From: JADKAV01 sp041393775
GTDB lineage: Bacteria > Actinomycetota > Actinomycetes > S36-B12 > UBA10799
Reading direction: 5' to 3'
DNA: 64,000 nucleotides
NCBI GenBank assembly: GCA_041393775.1
Contig: JAWKJM010000003.1
Span: forward strand, 1-64,000
The translations under genes and the position numbers were made by a program. How positions within the stretch are numbered: position 1 is the first letter of the stretch; each line of letters opens with the position of its first letter. Below, in pieces: positions 16,718 to 25,877 of this stretch. The notes beneath the pieces are model-generated. The model made no database searches. It was not told where the DNA came from and worked only from the letters and a program-made list of their open reading frames with translations.

Positions 16718-18055
16718 ATGCGTCGGGTCCGTTGGATGGTGGCGGCGGGGCTGTGTCTGGTGGTGGCGGCACCGGCAGCGGCGTCGCAGCCTGATCCCGG
16801 GGCGGGCCTGAGCGCGAAGCGTCCCGGCGTCCTCAAAGGCCGCCTCGCGCAGAGCTCCGGCAAGTGGAGCAAACGCCTGCCGGGCACCGTGATGGCCCTG
16901 CGCCTGCTGCCCGGTATCGACCAGTACTCGGTGATCGCCGACGGGAACCGGCGGTGGCGCATGAAGGTCGCGCCCGGGGTCTACGGGGTGATCATGACCC
17001 GCCGCAAGGGCAACCGCTCCGTGGTGACGGCACGGGCCGTGCGCGTGAAGGCGGGGAAGACGGCCCGGCTGCGCGACGCGCAACTGAGCGCCGTTGGCCC
17101 GCTGGTGTCCATCGGTCGGATCACCGGCCCGGACGGGGTGAACGTGACCGACATGATGATCGCCGAGATGATCGGGCAGGCCGACGATTCCCCGTGCGAC
17201 TTCAACGTCGTGGAGGAGAAGAACTCGCCGGGATACCGCAAGGTCCTCGACGAGCTGAAGTTGCAGACCACGAAGCACTTCCCGGAGGCCACTCAGCGCG
17301 CCGCACGCAAAGCACTGCGGGACCTGACCTCCACCGGCGCGCAGTACCGGGTGGAGGGCAGCATCGACCGCGGCGGCGCCTGGAAGTCCGGCGCGGCCAG
17401 CGGGACGTTCCGCCTCGTGCAGGTCGGTACCGGCAACGTGCTGGTGGAGAAGCAGATCACGTCCGGCGCGGGCACGGATGCGGTGTTCAATCAGGCTGCT
17501 GCGGCGCTGGCCAAGAGCGTGTGCGGGGTACCGACCGGCTTCGCAGGCACCGTCCGCGCCGACATCACGTCACCGGACTCCGGCCAGAAGTGGCAGTGGA
17601 ACGGCACCGCCGGGTTCGTGCTGGACGACGGCGGTGAGCGCCCGGACGGCTCGTTCGTGCTGACCTACAAGCTGGAGACGCTGACAGTGGATTCCGCCAC
17701 CTACACCTCGCCGCCGTCGGGCTCGTGCTCGGAGGTGCGTGCGACCTGGTCCGGCGCGCCGCCGGTGCGCGATGGCAGCCTGACGCTGACGGTGGCCGCT
17801 GACGGATCGCGGAACTACCGGCTGTCGCTGGGGGTGGTCACCGACTCCGCGACCGCCTCCACAACCTGTGACCAGCAGGCCGTGGCCTTCCCCACCGTGA
17901 TGGGCCTCGGGGTCAACAGCGACCCGGCGGAATCGTGGCTCGGGCCCACGATGGCCGAGACGTACAGCGGGCCGTGGACCCCGATCAGCGGGGTCGCGGC
18001 ATCGGCACTCCAGATGGACGCCTCCTGGGTCTTGCTGCCGGTGGGGCTGGACTGA
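16718..18055 (+). CDS. Secreted protein of unknown function with a CsgG/FlgO-like segment
   Basis: A 445-residue protein. ATG 16718 is chosen because ACAGGAGGTGCGGG precedes it and a signal peptide follows (WMVAAGLCLVVAAPAAASQP). Residues 30-125 form a beta domain with RRKGNRSVV. Residues 128-270 (LVSIGRITGPDGVNVTDMMI, YRVEGSIDRGG, FRLVQVGTGNVLVEKQIT) resemble the alpha/beta fold of CsgG/FlgO-type periplasmic proteins, including a late alanine-rich helix with a single cysteine. The C-terminal 170 residues are a beta domain with three cysteines. No enzymatic motif is seen. A decayed copy of its 3' end lies at 20083-20260. Family assignment is tentative. Confidence 0.6.
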   Translation: MRRVRWMVAAGLCLVVAAPAAASQPDPGAGLSAKRPGVLKGRLAQSSGKWSKRLPGTVMALRLLPGIDQYSVIADGNRRWRMKVAPGVYGVIMTRRKGNRSVVTARAVRVKAGKTARLRDAQLSAVGPLVSIGRITGPDGVNVTDMMIAEMIGQADDSPCDFNVVEEKNSPGYRKVLDELKLQTTKHFPEATQRAARKALRDLTSTGAQYRVEGSIDRGGAWKSGAASGTFRLVQVGTGNVLVEKQITSGAGTDAVFNQAAAALAKSVCGVPTGFAGTVRADITSPDSGQKWQWNGTAGFVLDDGGERPDGSFVLTYKLETLTVDSATYTSPPSGSCSEVRATWSGAPPVRDGSLTLTVAADGSRNYRLSLGVVTDSATASTTCDQQAVAFPTVMGLGVNSDPAESWLGPTMAETYSGPWTPISGVAASALQMDASWVLLPVGLD

Positions 18056-18468
18056 CCGGATCTCGGTGGGCGGGAGCTCTACAGCGCGCCCTGCTCGACT
18101 CGGGCGTCCTGGCGAGTGCGGAGCAGCCAAATGCCACAGCGGATCGCGGCAGGGCTCTCCTTGCTGTCCAAGCGGCGCGCACGGGAGTCTCATTGCCTTT
18201 GACCCGGCTGTGGTGTCGGCGGGCTGGGCATCAGCACTGCCTTCCACGCCTTGCCGTTCCTCCTTCTGCGAGGAGCACACGGGAAGGTTGGACCACCCCG
18301 ATCGTGGTCCTCGGCCTGGACCGCGCGGGCGATGCTCGCCGTGCTTGGGCTCACGTGAACTAGGATCGAGTCCCTTGCGAAAGGCCTGCACCGGAGAGGG
18401 ACGCGACAGCGATCGTCATCGTTGCCGTCCTCGAAACCGCCGACCCCGCGCACACCCAAGGAGAGCGG
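18056..18468. other. 413-bp intergenic stretch, leader of the membrane protein gene
   Basis: No protein-like frame stands out on either strand. The only interpretable element is AAGGAGAGCGG at the right end, the ribosome binding site for the gene at 18469. Confidence 0.4.
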
Positions 18469-20043
18469 ATGACGACCGCGCTGAGAGTTGACGCGAGCAG
18501 ATCTTCTATCGCGTACCGCACGCTCTGGGCGGTGATCGCGCTCACCGCCATTGCGATGACCGTGCAGACGTCGAGTGTCAACTACTCACCTGACTCCTGG
18601 TCCTACGTGGACATAGCCCGAAGTCTCACGGATCCGGATCGCGCCATCGGCAGCATCCTGGGAGCGCGTGACTACGTCAACGAGCCTTGGTTCAACGACT
18701 CGTTCCCTTTCCTGTGGCCGGCACTGCTGGCACCTGGCATCGCGCTCTGGGGACCCACCTCTCCTATCGGCGGCTACCTGTTCATCGTGGTGTGGCTCCT
18801 GACCTGTCTTGTTGTGGACCGTATGGCCCGTTTCCTGCTTCTGCCTAGGGTCGCCGGGCCAGTTCTCGGCCTGGCAGTCCTCGGGCTACCCGGGTACGTC
18901 GACGAAGGGCAGAACGGACGATCGATCCCCTTGAACGTCCTTCTGGCCCTGTCAGCTGCATACGTGCTGCTCAAGATGCGTGATCGTGATGGCTTCCTCC
19001 TGCCCCTGGTTCTTGGGACCCTTACCGGACTGTGCGCCGCCAACCGGTTCGACTCTCTCGCCTACGGTCCGATCTTCATATTCATCGCGTGGCGCCTGCG
19101 CTTCATGGATTGGCGCCAGGTCGCCGTGGCCTCACTCACGTGGGTGGCCTTCCCGCTGGTGTGGGTGGGCTACTCGTCGGCACGACTCGGCGGGATCTAC
19201 GTGACGGACAACGGGAGAGTCGTCACTTCACCGGTCCCCACGTTCGTCACTGATTGGCCAGGCGCAGTGCCTGATCGCGCCGGTGGTGTACCGGCTGTGG
19301 TCGCCCGAGCCTTCGGCAATGCGCATGTGGTGGCCTGGAGCGTCGGGCATGCTTTCCTCTGGTGGATGCTGGCAGCCCTGACCGCAAGCCTGGTAGCCAT
19401 CGTCCTCGTGCAGGTGCGAGCAGGTCGTTGCAGTCGGGCCCTGGCACGGTGGATCGCTGGCGCCCGTAGCCGACCCCAGTGGCGGGCCGTAGACTTGCTC
19501 GCCTACTTGGCGCTCGGTCTGGGTGCGCTGCAGATGCTGCTCATGCTCGCCAGCGGCTACGGCGACCCGCGGTACTGGGACACCACGTCGTCCATCGTTC
19601 TCGTGGCGATCGCCGGCACCGCCGGCAGCCTCTGCGCTTCAACATCTGTCGAGTCGCTGACACGCAGACGCCTGTGGCTGGTCTCCACCACATCTGGGTT
19701 CCTGACCCTCATAGCGGCGCTGGGTCTGCTTCAGACTGCGCAAGCGTTCCGCACGTCCGCCGATCAGACGGCTGGCGACGCCGCCGTCGTCTCTTGCATC
19801 AGTCGCGTGGACGGTACCGTGATGTTCAGCGGCCGTGAGGCGTTCAGGATCCCGGCAACCACCCGATTCAGAGCGGCGTCCCCACCTGCCAATACAGCAG
19901 AGATGGCCGCGGCGGACTGGACAGACCTGAAGGATCAGTACGGCGTCGTTGCCTGGTACAACTCGTCGGGTGGCCCAGAAGGCCAACTACCCACGGCCGC
20001 TGAGGGGATACTGGACGATCTCGAGTGCCCTGCCGGGACGTGA
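18469..20043 (+). CDS. Polytopic membrane protein, GT-C glycosyltransferase-like
   Basis: A 524-residue protein starting at ATG 18469 behind AAGGAGAGCGG. The first membrane helix is near 20-40 (LWAVIALTAIAMTVQ). The first external loop contains NYSPDSWSYVDIARSL, the acidic-loop arrangement of GT-C glycosyltransferases such as the PMT/ArnT families. At least nine further hydrophobic segments follow (for example YLFIVVWLLTCLVV, LGLAVLGLPG, PIFIFIAWRL, LWWMLAALTASLVAIVLV, AYLALGLGALQMLLML). A soluble C-terminal part has two cysteines. It would use a lipid-linked sugar at the outer membrane face. No glycan operon surrounds it. GT-C membership is inferred from topology and loop. Confidence 0.6.
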   Translation: MTTALRVDASRSSIAYRTLWAVIALTAIAMTVQTSSVNYSPDSWSYVDIARSLTDPDRAIGSILGARDYVNEPWFNDSFPFLWPALLAPGIALWGPTSPIGGYLFIVVWLLTCLVVDRMARFLLLPRVAGPVLGLAVLGLPGYVDEGQNGRSIPLNVLLALSAAYVLLKMRDRDGFLLPLVLGTLTGLCAANRFDSLAYGPIFIFIAWRLRFMDWRQVAVASLTWVAFPLVWVGYSSARLGGIYVTDNGRVVTSPVPTFVTDWPGAVPDRAGGVPAVVARAFGNAHVVAWSVGHAFLWWMLAALTASLVAIVLVQVRAGRCSRALARWIAGARSRPQWRAVDLLAYLALGLGALQMLLMLASGYGDPRYWDTTSSIVLVAIAGTAGSLCASTSVESLTRRRLWLVSTTSGFLTLIAALGLLQTAQAFRTSADQTAGDAAVVSCISRVDGTVMFSGREAFRIPATTRFRAASPPANTAEMAAADWTDLKDQYGVVAWYNSSGGPEGQLPTAAEGILDDLECPAGT

Positions 20044-20082
20044 AACCAACGGACCCCCTGGCTTCGCCAGCGACCGGCTGTC

Positions 20083-20260
20083 ATTGAGGATGGTCACCGA
20101 CGCCGCCTCGACAACCGGCGACAGAACGCGGTGACCTTCTCGACCGAGATGGGCCTTGGCGTGAAAAGCCGACCCGACGGAGTCGCGGCCCGGACCGACC
20201 CTGCCGAGACGTACAGCGGGTCGTGGACCCCGCCCGGCGGCGTCGCGGCATCGCTCCGGT
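20083..20260 (+). pseudogene. Decayed copy of the 3' end of the 16718-18055 gene
   Basis: ATGGTCACCGACGCCGCCTC, then ACCGAGATGGGCCTTGGCGT, then CCGAGACGTACAGCGGGTCG and CGGCGTCGCGGCATCG follow, in order, the same stretches of the intact gene's last 180 bp (GTGGTCACCGACTCC, ACCGTGATGGGCCTCGGGGT, CCGAGACGTACAGCGGGCCG, CGGGGTCGCGGCATCG). Small indels break the frame. Only the C-terminal portion is present, about 2.2 kb from the intact copy. Hairpin-repeat copy C lies just downstream. Confidence 0.7.
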
Positions 20261-20359
20261 CATGGCGACGACTCGGCTACCCTGTGTGACTACCCACAAC
20301 GGGACCGGCAATCACTTCCGGTGTCTCGGGGGTCATGGTCACCGGTTCGGACGAGACCA

Positions 20360-20433
20360 CCGCCCTCATGAGCGAGTTGCGCGGCGGGCTTGGCAAAGAA
20401 TCGTCGCCCTCAGCGACCAATCTTCACCAAGCC
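20360..20433 (+). repeat. Dispersed hairpin repeat, copy C
   Basis: The hairpin is at 20387-20433 (GGCTTGGCAAAGAATCGTCGC, then GCGACCAATCTTCACCAAGC). The left flank CATGAGCGAGTTGCGC matches copies A/B. It is the rightmost copy found in the window. Confidence 0.75.
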
Positions 20434-20606
20434 TGCGGCAGGTACGTAGGAGCCGGGCATCGCGCCGCCACCTAGGGCGTGCCCCCGGCTACCCTCCGTG
20501 GCGGGGGTCACCCACACGGCCCACGGATCTCTGCGCCGCCGGGCCCACCGACCGCCAGGTGACCTACCCTGGAAACAGTCACCAGCGACTCGTGGAAGGG
20601 GGTTCC

Positions 20607-21830
20607 GTGGCGAGACGTTCCATCGCAACCGGGATCGCCGCAGCGGTCGCTACCGTCGTCGCGTTGCTGTCCCCCACCTCGGCCCAGGCCCAGACCGGCC
20701 CCGAGGCGATCGAGCGTGCGCAGAGCTGGGCCAAGGCGGGCGTCGGCTACAGCGGAAGCAACTACTTCACCAACGAGTACGGCACGTACCGCACCGACTG
20801 CTCCGGCTACGTGTCCATGGCGTGGGGGTTGTCCTCGTCCTACACGACCGTGACCCTGCCCAGCGTCTCGTACCCCATCGCCAAGGACGCCCTGGAACCC
20901 GGCGACATCCTGAACAACCCGTTGCCCGGGACCAGCGGCCACGTCGTGCTGTTCGCAGGATGGGCCGACGCCGCGCAGACTCAGTACTTCGCCTACGAGG
21001 AGAGCCCTTCCGGCGGTGCCCACCTCAGCGAGATCCCCTACCCGTACTGGCCCGGTTACGGAACCTTCATCCCGCGGCGCTATGTCGGCACCACCTCCAA
21101 GACCGCGCCGGTGACCACCCCGGAGCCGGCCACACCGAAACCCTCAGAGCCTGAACCCGTGGCCGACGGTGACTTCGTCCGCCACGACGGGAAGGTGTAC
21201 CGGATCGCGGGCGGCGCGCCCGTGCCGGTGACCTCGTGGAGGAAGCTCGGGGGCCGCGAGGAGTCGCGGAAACTGACCGACGACGAGTTCGCCGAACTCG
21301 CCCCCCAAGTGGCCGACGGGACCTTCCTGCGGACCCCGCGCACGCCGGCGGGCCGTGGCGAGACGTACGTGGTCGCAGGCGGCGCCCCGGTGTTCGTCCC
21401 GCGCGGGACGCTGAAGACCAAAGATGCGGTCACGGTCGAGCAAACCGCCATCGATGAGCCCGACGGATACCTGAACCGGCAGCCGGCCGACGGCACCATC
21501 GTGCGCACACCCGACGACGAGCGTTACGTGTTCGCCGGTGGCGCACCGATCCATGTCTCGGACAACTGGTGGAAGGAACTGCGGCCCAAGCCGTCGGTGG
21601 TCACGGTCGCGCAGGAAGCGCTCGACCAGGCCGGGGGCCTCAACGCCTGGTCGCACGTGCGCAAGTCCCCCGCCGACGACACCCTGATCAAAGCCGGCGC
21701 CGACGTCTACCGGGTCGAGGCCGGAGTGCCAGTACCCCACTACGGCGTCCGCGGCGTGCCGATCGATCCAGCGGCGATCGACCACGCCGGCGGCGACGGT
21801 CCCTGGTCCCACCTGGCCGCTGCGCCGTAG
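20607..21830 (+). CDS. Secreted NlpC/P60-like hydrolase with C-terminal beta repeats
   Basis: A 407-residue protein. GTG 20607 is chosen because GGAAGGGGG precedes it and the signal peptide MARRSIATGIAAAVATVVAL ends in SAQA/Q. Residues 35-155 resemble a Cys-His amidase of the NlpC/P60-CHAP type: RAQSWAKAGVGYSG, then YRTDCSGYVSMAWG with C65, LEPGDILN, and SGHVVLFAGW with H112. Such enzymes cut peptidoglycan peptides. After a TTPEPATPKPSEPEP linker come four repeats of about 60 residues with a DGxxVRxxxxxxYVxAGGAPVxV pattern. These are likely wall- or glycan-binding modules by analogy. Both catalytic residues are present. Confidence 0.8.
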   Translation: MARRSIATGIAAAVATVVALLSPTSAQAQTGPEAIERAQSWAKAGVGYSGSNYFTNEYGTYRTDCSGYVSMAWGLSSSYTTVTLPSVSYPIAKDALEPGDILNNPLPGTSGHVVLFAGWADAAQTQYFAYEESPSGGAHLSEIPYPYWPGYGTFIPRRYVGTTSKTAPVTTPEPATPKPSEPEPVADGDFVRHDGKVYRIAGGAPVPVTSWRKLGGREESRKLTDDEFAELAPQVADGTFLRTPRTPAGRGETYVVAGGAPVFVPRGTLKTKDAVTVEQTAIDEPDGYLNRQPADGTIVRTPDDERYVFAGGAPIHVSDNWWKELRPKPSVVTVAQEALDQAGGLNAWSHVRKSPADDTLIKAGADVYRVEAGVPVPHYGVRGVPIDPAAIDHAGGDGPWSHLAAAP

Positions 21831-21850
21831 TCGGCGCGGTCGACGGCGCT

Positions 21851-22048
21851 GTGGCCAGCACCCGGCACACCCGCCTGACCCTCGACGACCCGATCAGTCG
21901 CCAGATCGTGGCGCACTGCGACGGCCACAGGACCCGCGAGGACCTGATGCGGATGGTGCTCACGATGCCCGGCGCGCCGAGCAACCCGCAGCGGGAACTC
22001 GACAATCTGCTCACCGGCCTGGGGCGGGCGGGACTGATGATCGGCTGA
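21851..22048 (+). CDS. Small protein resembling a methyltransferase-regulatory/winged-helix cap
   Basis: A 65-residue frame from GTG 21851, 20 bp after the NlpC/P60-like gene. The sequence contains LTLDDPISRQIVAHCDGHRT, REDLMRMVL and LDNLLTGLGRAGLMIG. The pattern LDGTRxxxDL...LxxLxxxGLL is the winged-helix cap found at the end of some methyltransferases and oxygenases. No larger enzyme precedes it in this frame, so it is either a stand-alone small protein or a leftover domain. I am not sure that it is expressed. Confidence 0.4.
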   Translation: MASTRHTRLTLDDPISRQIVAHCDGHRTREDLMRMVLTMPGAPSNPQRELDNLLTGLGRAGLMIG

Positions 22049-22163
22049 GGGTCGGCGCCGGCCGGAGACGACCGCCCCGGCGCAACTGTCACCTCTTCGG
22101 TCGGAAGTGGCACAACCTGATGGCCGCATTCACTACCATTCGTTCATCGCTTGGGAGGGCGCA

Positions 22164-24716
22164 ATGCGTGGTTTGAGGTTGGTGGCGGCTGCCATGGCGG
22201 CCGGTGTTGTCGTCGCGGGTCTGACGATCCCGGCTTCGGCCGAGGGCTGCAAGGAGCAGACCGTCAAACTCGGGATCGTGACCGCGGAGGGGTGTTTCAG
22301 CTCGCGCACACCGACGGGTCAGTCCCCGGTGCTGGACACGACCGTCAAGTTCCGCATGAACGGGTTCGACGTCCAGCCCGACCAGGGCACGACGGTCACC
22401 TTCGCCCCCTCCGACGGCAAGCGCGGCGCCAACGTCTCGACCGGCGGTGGCACAGTGACGATGTCCGCGACCCACCCCCAGTTCGGCACCATCAAGTTCA
22501 CAGGCCAGCGCTGGGCCTTCGCACCTCCCCAGACCGGCGACATGGTCTTGTCCGACAGCGCGCTGCTGCAGCCGCTGCCGGCCTTCTTCGGACTGACACC
22601 ACTGGACGTCAAGCAGCCGATCACGCTGACCGACGGCAAGGCGTCGTTCGACTTCACGTTCAACCTCGGCGGGCTGTTCGCCCAACTCGTGACCAAGAGC
22701 GAGAAGGAGATCGCCTTCTCGGTCGGGGTGGCCGTCGAGGACGGGCAGTACCGTATCGAGAGCGGCAAGTTCGGGGTCAGCGAGTTCGACCTCGCCGAAC
22801 TGATCACGGTCAACGACATGGACCTCGAGTTCACCGCCACCGAGCTGCAGGCCGACTTCGACGCCGTGCTCAAGTTCGTGTCCGGTTTCGGGGTGATCGG
22901 GGGCACCGGCTACGGCGAGGGCCCGAAGATGAAGTACGCGAAGTTGGGCCTGTCCGAGCTCAACAAGCCCCTGGGCTCATCCGGGGTGTACCTGCAGAAA
23001 CTGGCCCTCACGCTGTTCCCGTTCCCGCCCTACGGCGGCGCCGGTGACATCGGGCTGACCGCGGGACCCAAGGCCAACTTCTTCGGCCGGTCGGTGAGCG
23101 CCGTCGAGGGCAACGGTCACGTCGAGGTCCGCTCGGCCGACACCGCGAACAAGAAGGCGGGCTACTTCAAGACGACCGCCGACTTCAAGCTGATGACCCT
23201 GCCGGTGGCCAACGCGGCGTTCACCTACTGGTTCGGCCAGGGCACGCAGTTCAACGCCAGCGTCGGCATCGGACTGCCGTCGGGCAAGAACGACCCCGGC
23301 CAGCCGACCTACTTCGGCGGCGGCGTGGCCGGCTGGACCAACTCCAGGCACTTCGACCTCGAGGGCAATGCGCGGGTGAAGCTGCTGGGCATCGACCTGC
23401 TGGGCGCGAAGACCGTGGTGTCCGACTACGGCATGGCGGGGTGCCTGCAGATCGTGGCCTGGGTCGGTGGCGGGATCCGCTGGTCCGACGGCCGCGGCGA
23501 GATGCTCGGCGGGTTCACCTGCAACCTCGGCGACTACCAGCGCAACCCGCAGGCGATGCGCGGCGCCGCCGACGGCAAGACCCGGCTGCGGCTCGATGAC
23601 GGTCAGCGGGTGATCCGGGTCTGGTCCGGCGACAAGAGCGGTGAGCCGCCGCAGGTGACGCTGACCGAACGCGGGGGCGACCGGGAGCTCAACAGTCCGG
23701 AGCCCGGCGACGCCGACGGGATCCTCAAGGACGGCGATGGCGTGTCGATGACCAGCAGCGACGGGTTCACCGCGTTCATCCTCAAGGACGGCGACGCCAG
23801 CAACTGGACGTTGCAGGCACAGCCGGGATCCTCGGACATCGGCCGCATCGAGTCCGCCGGCATGTTGCCGTCGGCCAAGGTCCGGGCCAAGGTCACCGGC
23901 ACCGGTCGCAAGCGGGTGCTGACCTGGTCGGCCAACGACATCCCGCACCAGAAGTTGGAGTTCGCCGAACGCCTGCCGGACGGCCGCGAGGTGCCGATCC
24001 TGACCACCACCAAGGCGTCGGGCAGCTACCGCTTCACGCCGGTGGAGGGCGCGGGAACCTACGGCGTGAAGCGCAAACTCGCCGTCGACATCCGGCAGCG
24101 GTACGACACCCCGCGCGACGAACTGGTGGCCGACACCTACCGGGTGCGGCGCCAGCCGGCTCCGGCGAAGGTCCGCGGCCTGTCGGCACACCGCGAGACC
24201 GACAAGTTGGTGGTGCAGTGGAAACGCTCCCCGCGGGCAAAGCAGTACGTGGTCGAGGCCACCCCGGTCGGGGCCAACGCCACCTACCGCCGGGTCGTCG
24301 GGGCGAAGAAGCACAGCGTGCGGATGGCCGTCGGCACCACCGACCGCATGCGCGTGCGGGTCACCGCGACCAACGCTCAGCAGCGGGCGAGCAAGCCCGC
24401 GGTGGTACGGATCGACACCGCGGACCTCGTGCGCAGCCGCAAGGTGGCGGTCCGGGAGTTCGTCGACGGTGTCGAGAAGGCCGGCCCGCGGCGGGTCGTC
24501 GGTTACGTCGAGTGTCCTGTCGGCACGCAGTGCGAAGGCACTCTGGCCGTGAAGGCGAACGGCCGCACAGTCGGCACCACGGACTTCACGCTGCCGGCGG
24601 ACATGACCGACAAGATCGTCGTGCGCACCGACAAGCCGGTGCCCCTGGGCGCCCGGCTTGTGGCGACACTGACGCAGTCGGGCAAGACCTCGCGGCACGG
24701 CGGTTCGCTGGCGTAG
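22164..24716 (+). CDS. Large secreted protein of unknown function with a fibronectin type III domain
   Basis: An 850-residue exported protein. ATG 22164 follows TTGGGAGGGCGCA and opens a signal peptide (LRLVAAAMAAGVVVAGLTIP, SAEG). Residues 25-440 are a long beta-rich region with no family I recognise; segments GVAVEDGQYRIESGKFGVSE, TGYGEGPKMKYAKLG and SVGIGLPSGKNDPGQ are typical. They alternate strands and may form a beta-barrel or beta-helix-like fold. Residues 450-640 are another beta domain, with GKTRLRLDDGQRVI and LKDGDGVSMTSSDG. Residues 680-770 match fibronectin III (PAKVRGLSAHRETDKLVVQW, then YRRVVGAKKH and RMRVRVTATNAQQ). No active site is visible. It converges on the regulator at 25023 with a minisatellite between. 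Confidence 0.65.
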   Translation: MRGLRLVAAAMAAGVVVAGLTIPASAEGCKEQTVKLGIVTAEGCFSSRTPTGQSPVLDTTVKFRMNGFDVQPDQGTTVTFAPSDGKRGANVSTGGGTVTMSATHPQFGTIKFTGQRWAFAPPQTGDMVLSDSALLQPLPAFFGLTPLDVKQPITLTDGKASFDFTFNLGGLFAQLVTKSEKEIAFSVGVAVEDGQYRIESGKFGVSEFDLAELITVNDMDLEFTATELQADFDAVLKFVSGFGVIGGTGYGEGPKMKYAKLGLSELNKPLGSSGVYLQKLALTLFPFPPYGGAGDIGLTAGPKANFFGRSVSAVEGNGHVEVRSADTANKKAGYFKTTADFKLMTLPVANAAFTYWFGQGTQFNASVGIGLPSGKNDPGQPTYFGGGVAGWTNSRHFDLEGNARVKLLGIDLLGAKTVVSDYGMAGCLQIVAWVGGGIRWSDGRGEMLGGFTCNLGDYQRNPQAMRGAADGKTRLRLDDGQRVIRVWSGDKSGEPPQVTLTERGGDRELNSPEPGDADGILKDGDGVSMTSSDGFTAFILKDGDASNWTLQAQPGSSDIGRIESAGMLPSAKVRAKVTGTGRKRVLTWSANDIPHQKLEFAERLPDGREVPILTTTKASGSYRFTPVEGAGTYGVKRKLAVDIRQRYDTPRDELVADTYRVRRQPAPAKVRGLSAHRETDKLVVQWKRSPRAKQYVVEATPVGANATYRRVVGAKKHSVRMAVGTTDRMRVRVTATNAQQRASKPAVVRIDTADLVRSRKVAVREFVDGVEKAGPRRVVGYVECPVGTQCEGTLAVKANGRTVGTTDFTLPADMTDKIVVRTDKPVPLGARLVATLTQSGKTSRHGGSLA

Positions 24717-24727
24717 GCGGGGGGCGG

Positions 24728-24911
24728 TTCGCGTTCGGGCGGCGAGTTCGCGTTCGGCCCGCGAGTTCGCGTTCGGCTCGCGGGTTCGCGTTCGGCCCGC
24801 GAGTTCGCGTTCGGCTCGCGGGTTCGCGTTCGGCCCGCGAGTTCGCGTTCGGCTCGCGGGTTCGCGTTCGGCTCGCGGGTTCGCGTTCGGCTCGCGGGTT
24901 CGCGTTCGGCT
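24728..24911 (+). repeat. 19-bp tandem repeat (minisatellite), about 9.7 units
   Basis: Units of exactly 19 bp begin at 24728. Two forms alternate: TTCGCGTTCGGCCCGCGAG and TTCGCGTTCGGCTCGCGGG. Units 2-7 run A-B-A-B-A-B, followed by three B units, so a 38-bp higher-order unit is also present. It fills the space between two convergent genes. Confidence 0.92.
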
Positions 24912-24931
24912 GGCTGGAGGCAAGAAGGCCG

Positions 24932-24988
24932 AACCGGAACCCGAGAACCTAACCGGAACCCGAGAAACTAACCGGAACGCGAGAACCG
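24932..24988 (+). repeat. Second 19-bp tandem array, three units, opposite sense
   Basis: Three 19-bp units (AACCGGAACCCGAGAACCT and two variants) follow the main array after 20 bp. Their reverse complement (GGTTCTCGGGTTCCGG) resembles a rotated form of the first array, so the two arrays could pair as a long imperfect dyad. Confidence 0.75.
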
Positions 24989-25022
24989 AACGGGAAGGGA
25001 ACCGGAAAGCCGACCAGAGGAT

Positions 25023-25766
25023 CTAGCGGGCCCCCACCAAACTCGCCGTGGCCGGCGACGGCTCCACACCGAGGTCCTCGGTCAGGGTGCGCCGACAGTT
25101 CTCGTACGCGCGGCGGGCCTCGCCCATGTTGCCCTCCGCCAGGTGGATGCCGATGATCGTGCGGTGGGCGCTCTCCCGCAGCGGATCCGCGCACAGCGCC
25201 GCGAAGGCCGCCTCCAATGCCAGCCCAAACCTCCCGGCCCCAGAGAGGCGCTGGGCCAGTTGCTCCAGGAAGTGCAGGCGCAGTTGGCGCAATCGTTCGC
25301 GTTCGGCCAGCAACCAATGCTCGTCCCAGTCGGGCAACAAATCCCCCTCATAGTCGATGGCCGCATCCAGGGAAGCGCTTTCGCCGCGCATGTGCGCGGC
25401 CGCGCCGGACACATATGCCCGGACGTCCACATCGGCCCGCTGAGCGAGGTCCAGCATGGACCGGGTGGGCACGATCAGCCCGTCGGCGGCCTGGTTCACC
25501 CGCCAGATGCCGGTGCGCAGACTCGCGAGCGCCCGGCACTCCGGGGTGTCCGGCCACAGCATCCCGGCCAGCCGTGAACGACTGGTACGACCCTGCAGCC
25601 CGAGGATGGCAACGAGTCGCTCGGCGACCGGAGTGAGCTCGACCGGCGACCCGTCCACGAACATCCGGAACCCGCCGAGCAGTTGCACCACCAACCTCGT
25701 CGGCGGCCGCGCCCCCCCATGGGGCAGCCGCGGTGCGGTAATCGAGGTCGGCCCATCGGTTTCCAC
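25023..25766 (-). CDS. SARP/BTAD-family transcriptional activator, divergent from the eCIS baseplate operon
   Basis: A 247-residue protein. I place the start at GTG 25766, behind GGGAGGGCACC; the open frame upstream is not protein-like. Residues 18-110 form the OmpR-type winged helix of SARP proteins (VVQLLGGFRMFVDGSPVELT, then RLVAILGLQGRTSRSRLAGM). Residues 125-245 are the bacterial transcriptional activator domain, helical, with LLAERERLRQLRLHFLEQLA, CADPLRESAHRTIIGIHLAE and ARRAYENCRRTLTEDLGVEP. It has no ATPase domain, so it is a minimal SARP. The first eCIS gene starts 163 bp away in the opposite direction. Direct heptamer repeats lie in between and recur upstream of the sheath gene, so control of the eCIS is likely. 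Confidence 0.85.
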   Translation of the reverse strand: METDGPTSITAPRLPHGGARPPTRLVVQLLGGFRMFVDGSPVELTPVAERLVAILGLQGRTSRSRLAGMLWPDTPECRALASLRTGIWRVNQAADGLIVPTRSMLDLAQRADVDVRAYVSGAAAHMRGESASLDAAIDYEGDLLPDWDEHWLLAERERLRQLRLHFLEQLAQRLSGAGRFGLALEAAFAALCADPLRESAHRTIIGIHLAEGNMGEARRAYENCRRTLTEDLGVEPSPATASLVGAR

Positions 25767-25877
25767 GGTGCCCTCCCGTGCTGGGTGTGGCCAATTCTTC
25801 CGTCCGGCCGGCGCAGCCGTACATCCCACGATCGGCCCCTCGGGCGGGGACCATGCGGACCACATCGCCGGCGACCC

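Noticed and set aside
22977..24923. Long minus-strand open frame (648 codons)
   Set aside because: Antisense to the signal-peptide-bearing protein at 22164-24716; its start lies in the minisatellite and it has no recognisable domain.
24728..24988. CRISPR array
   Set aside because: Units are directly adjacent with no unique spacers and no cas genes are near.
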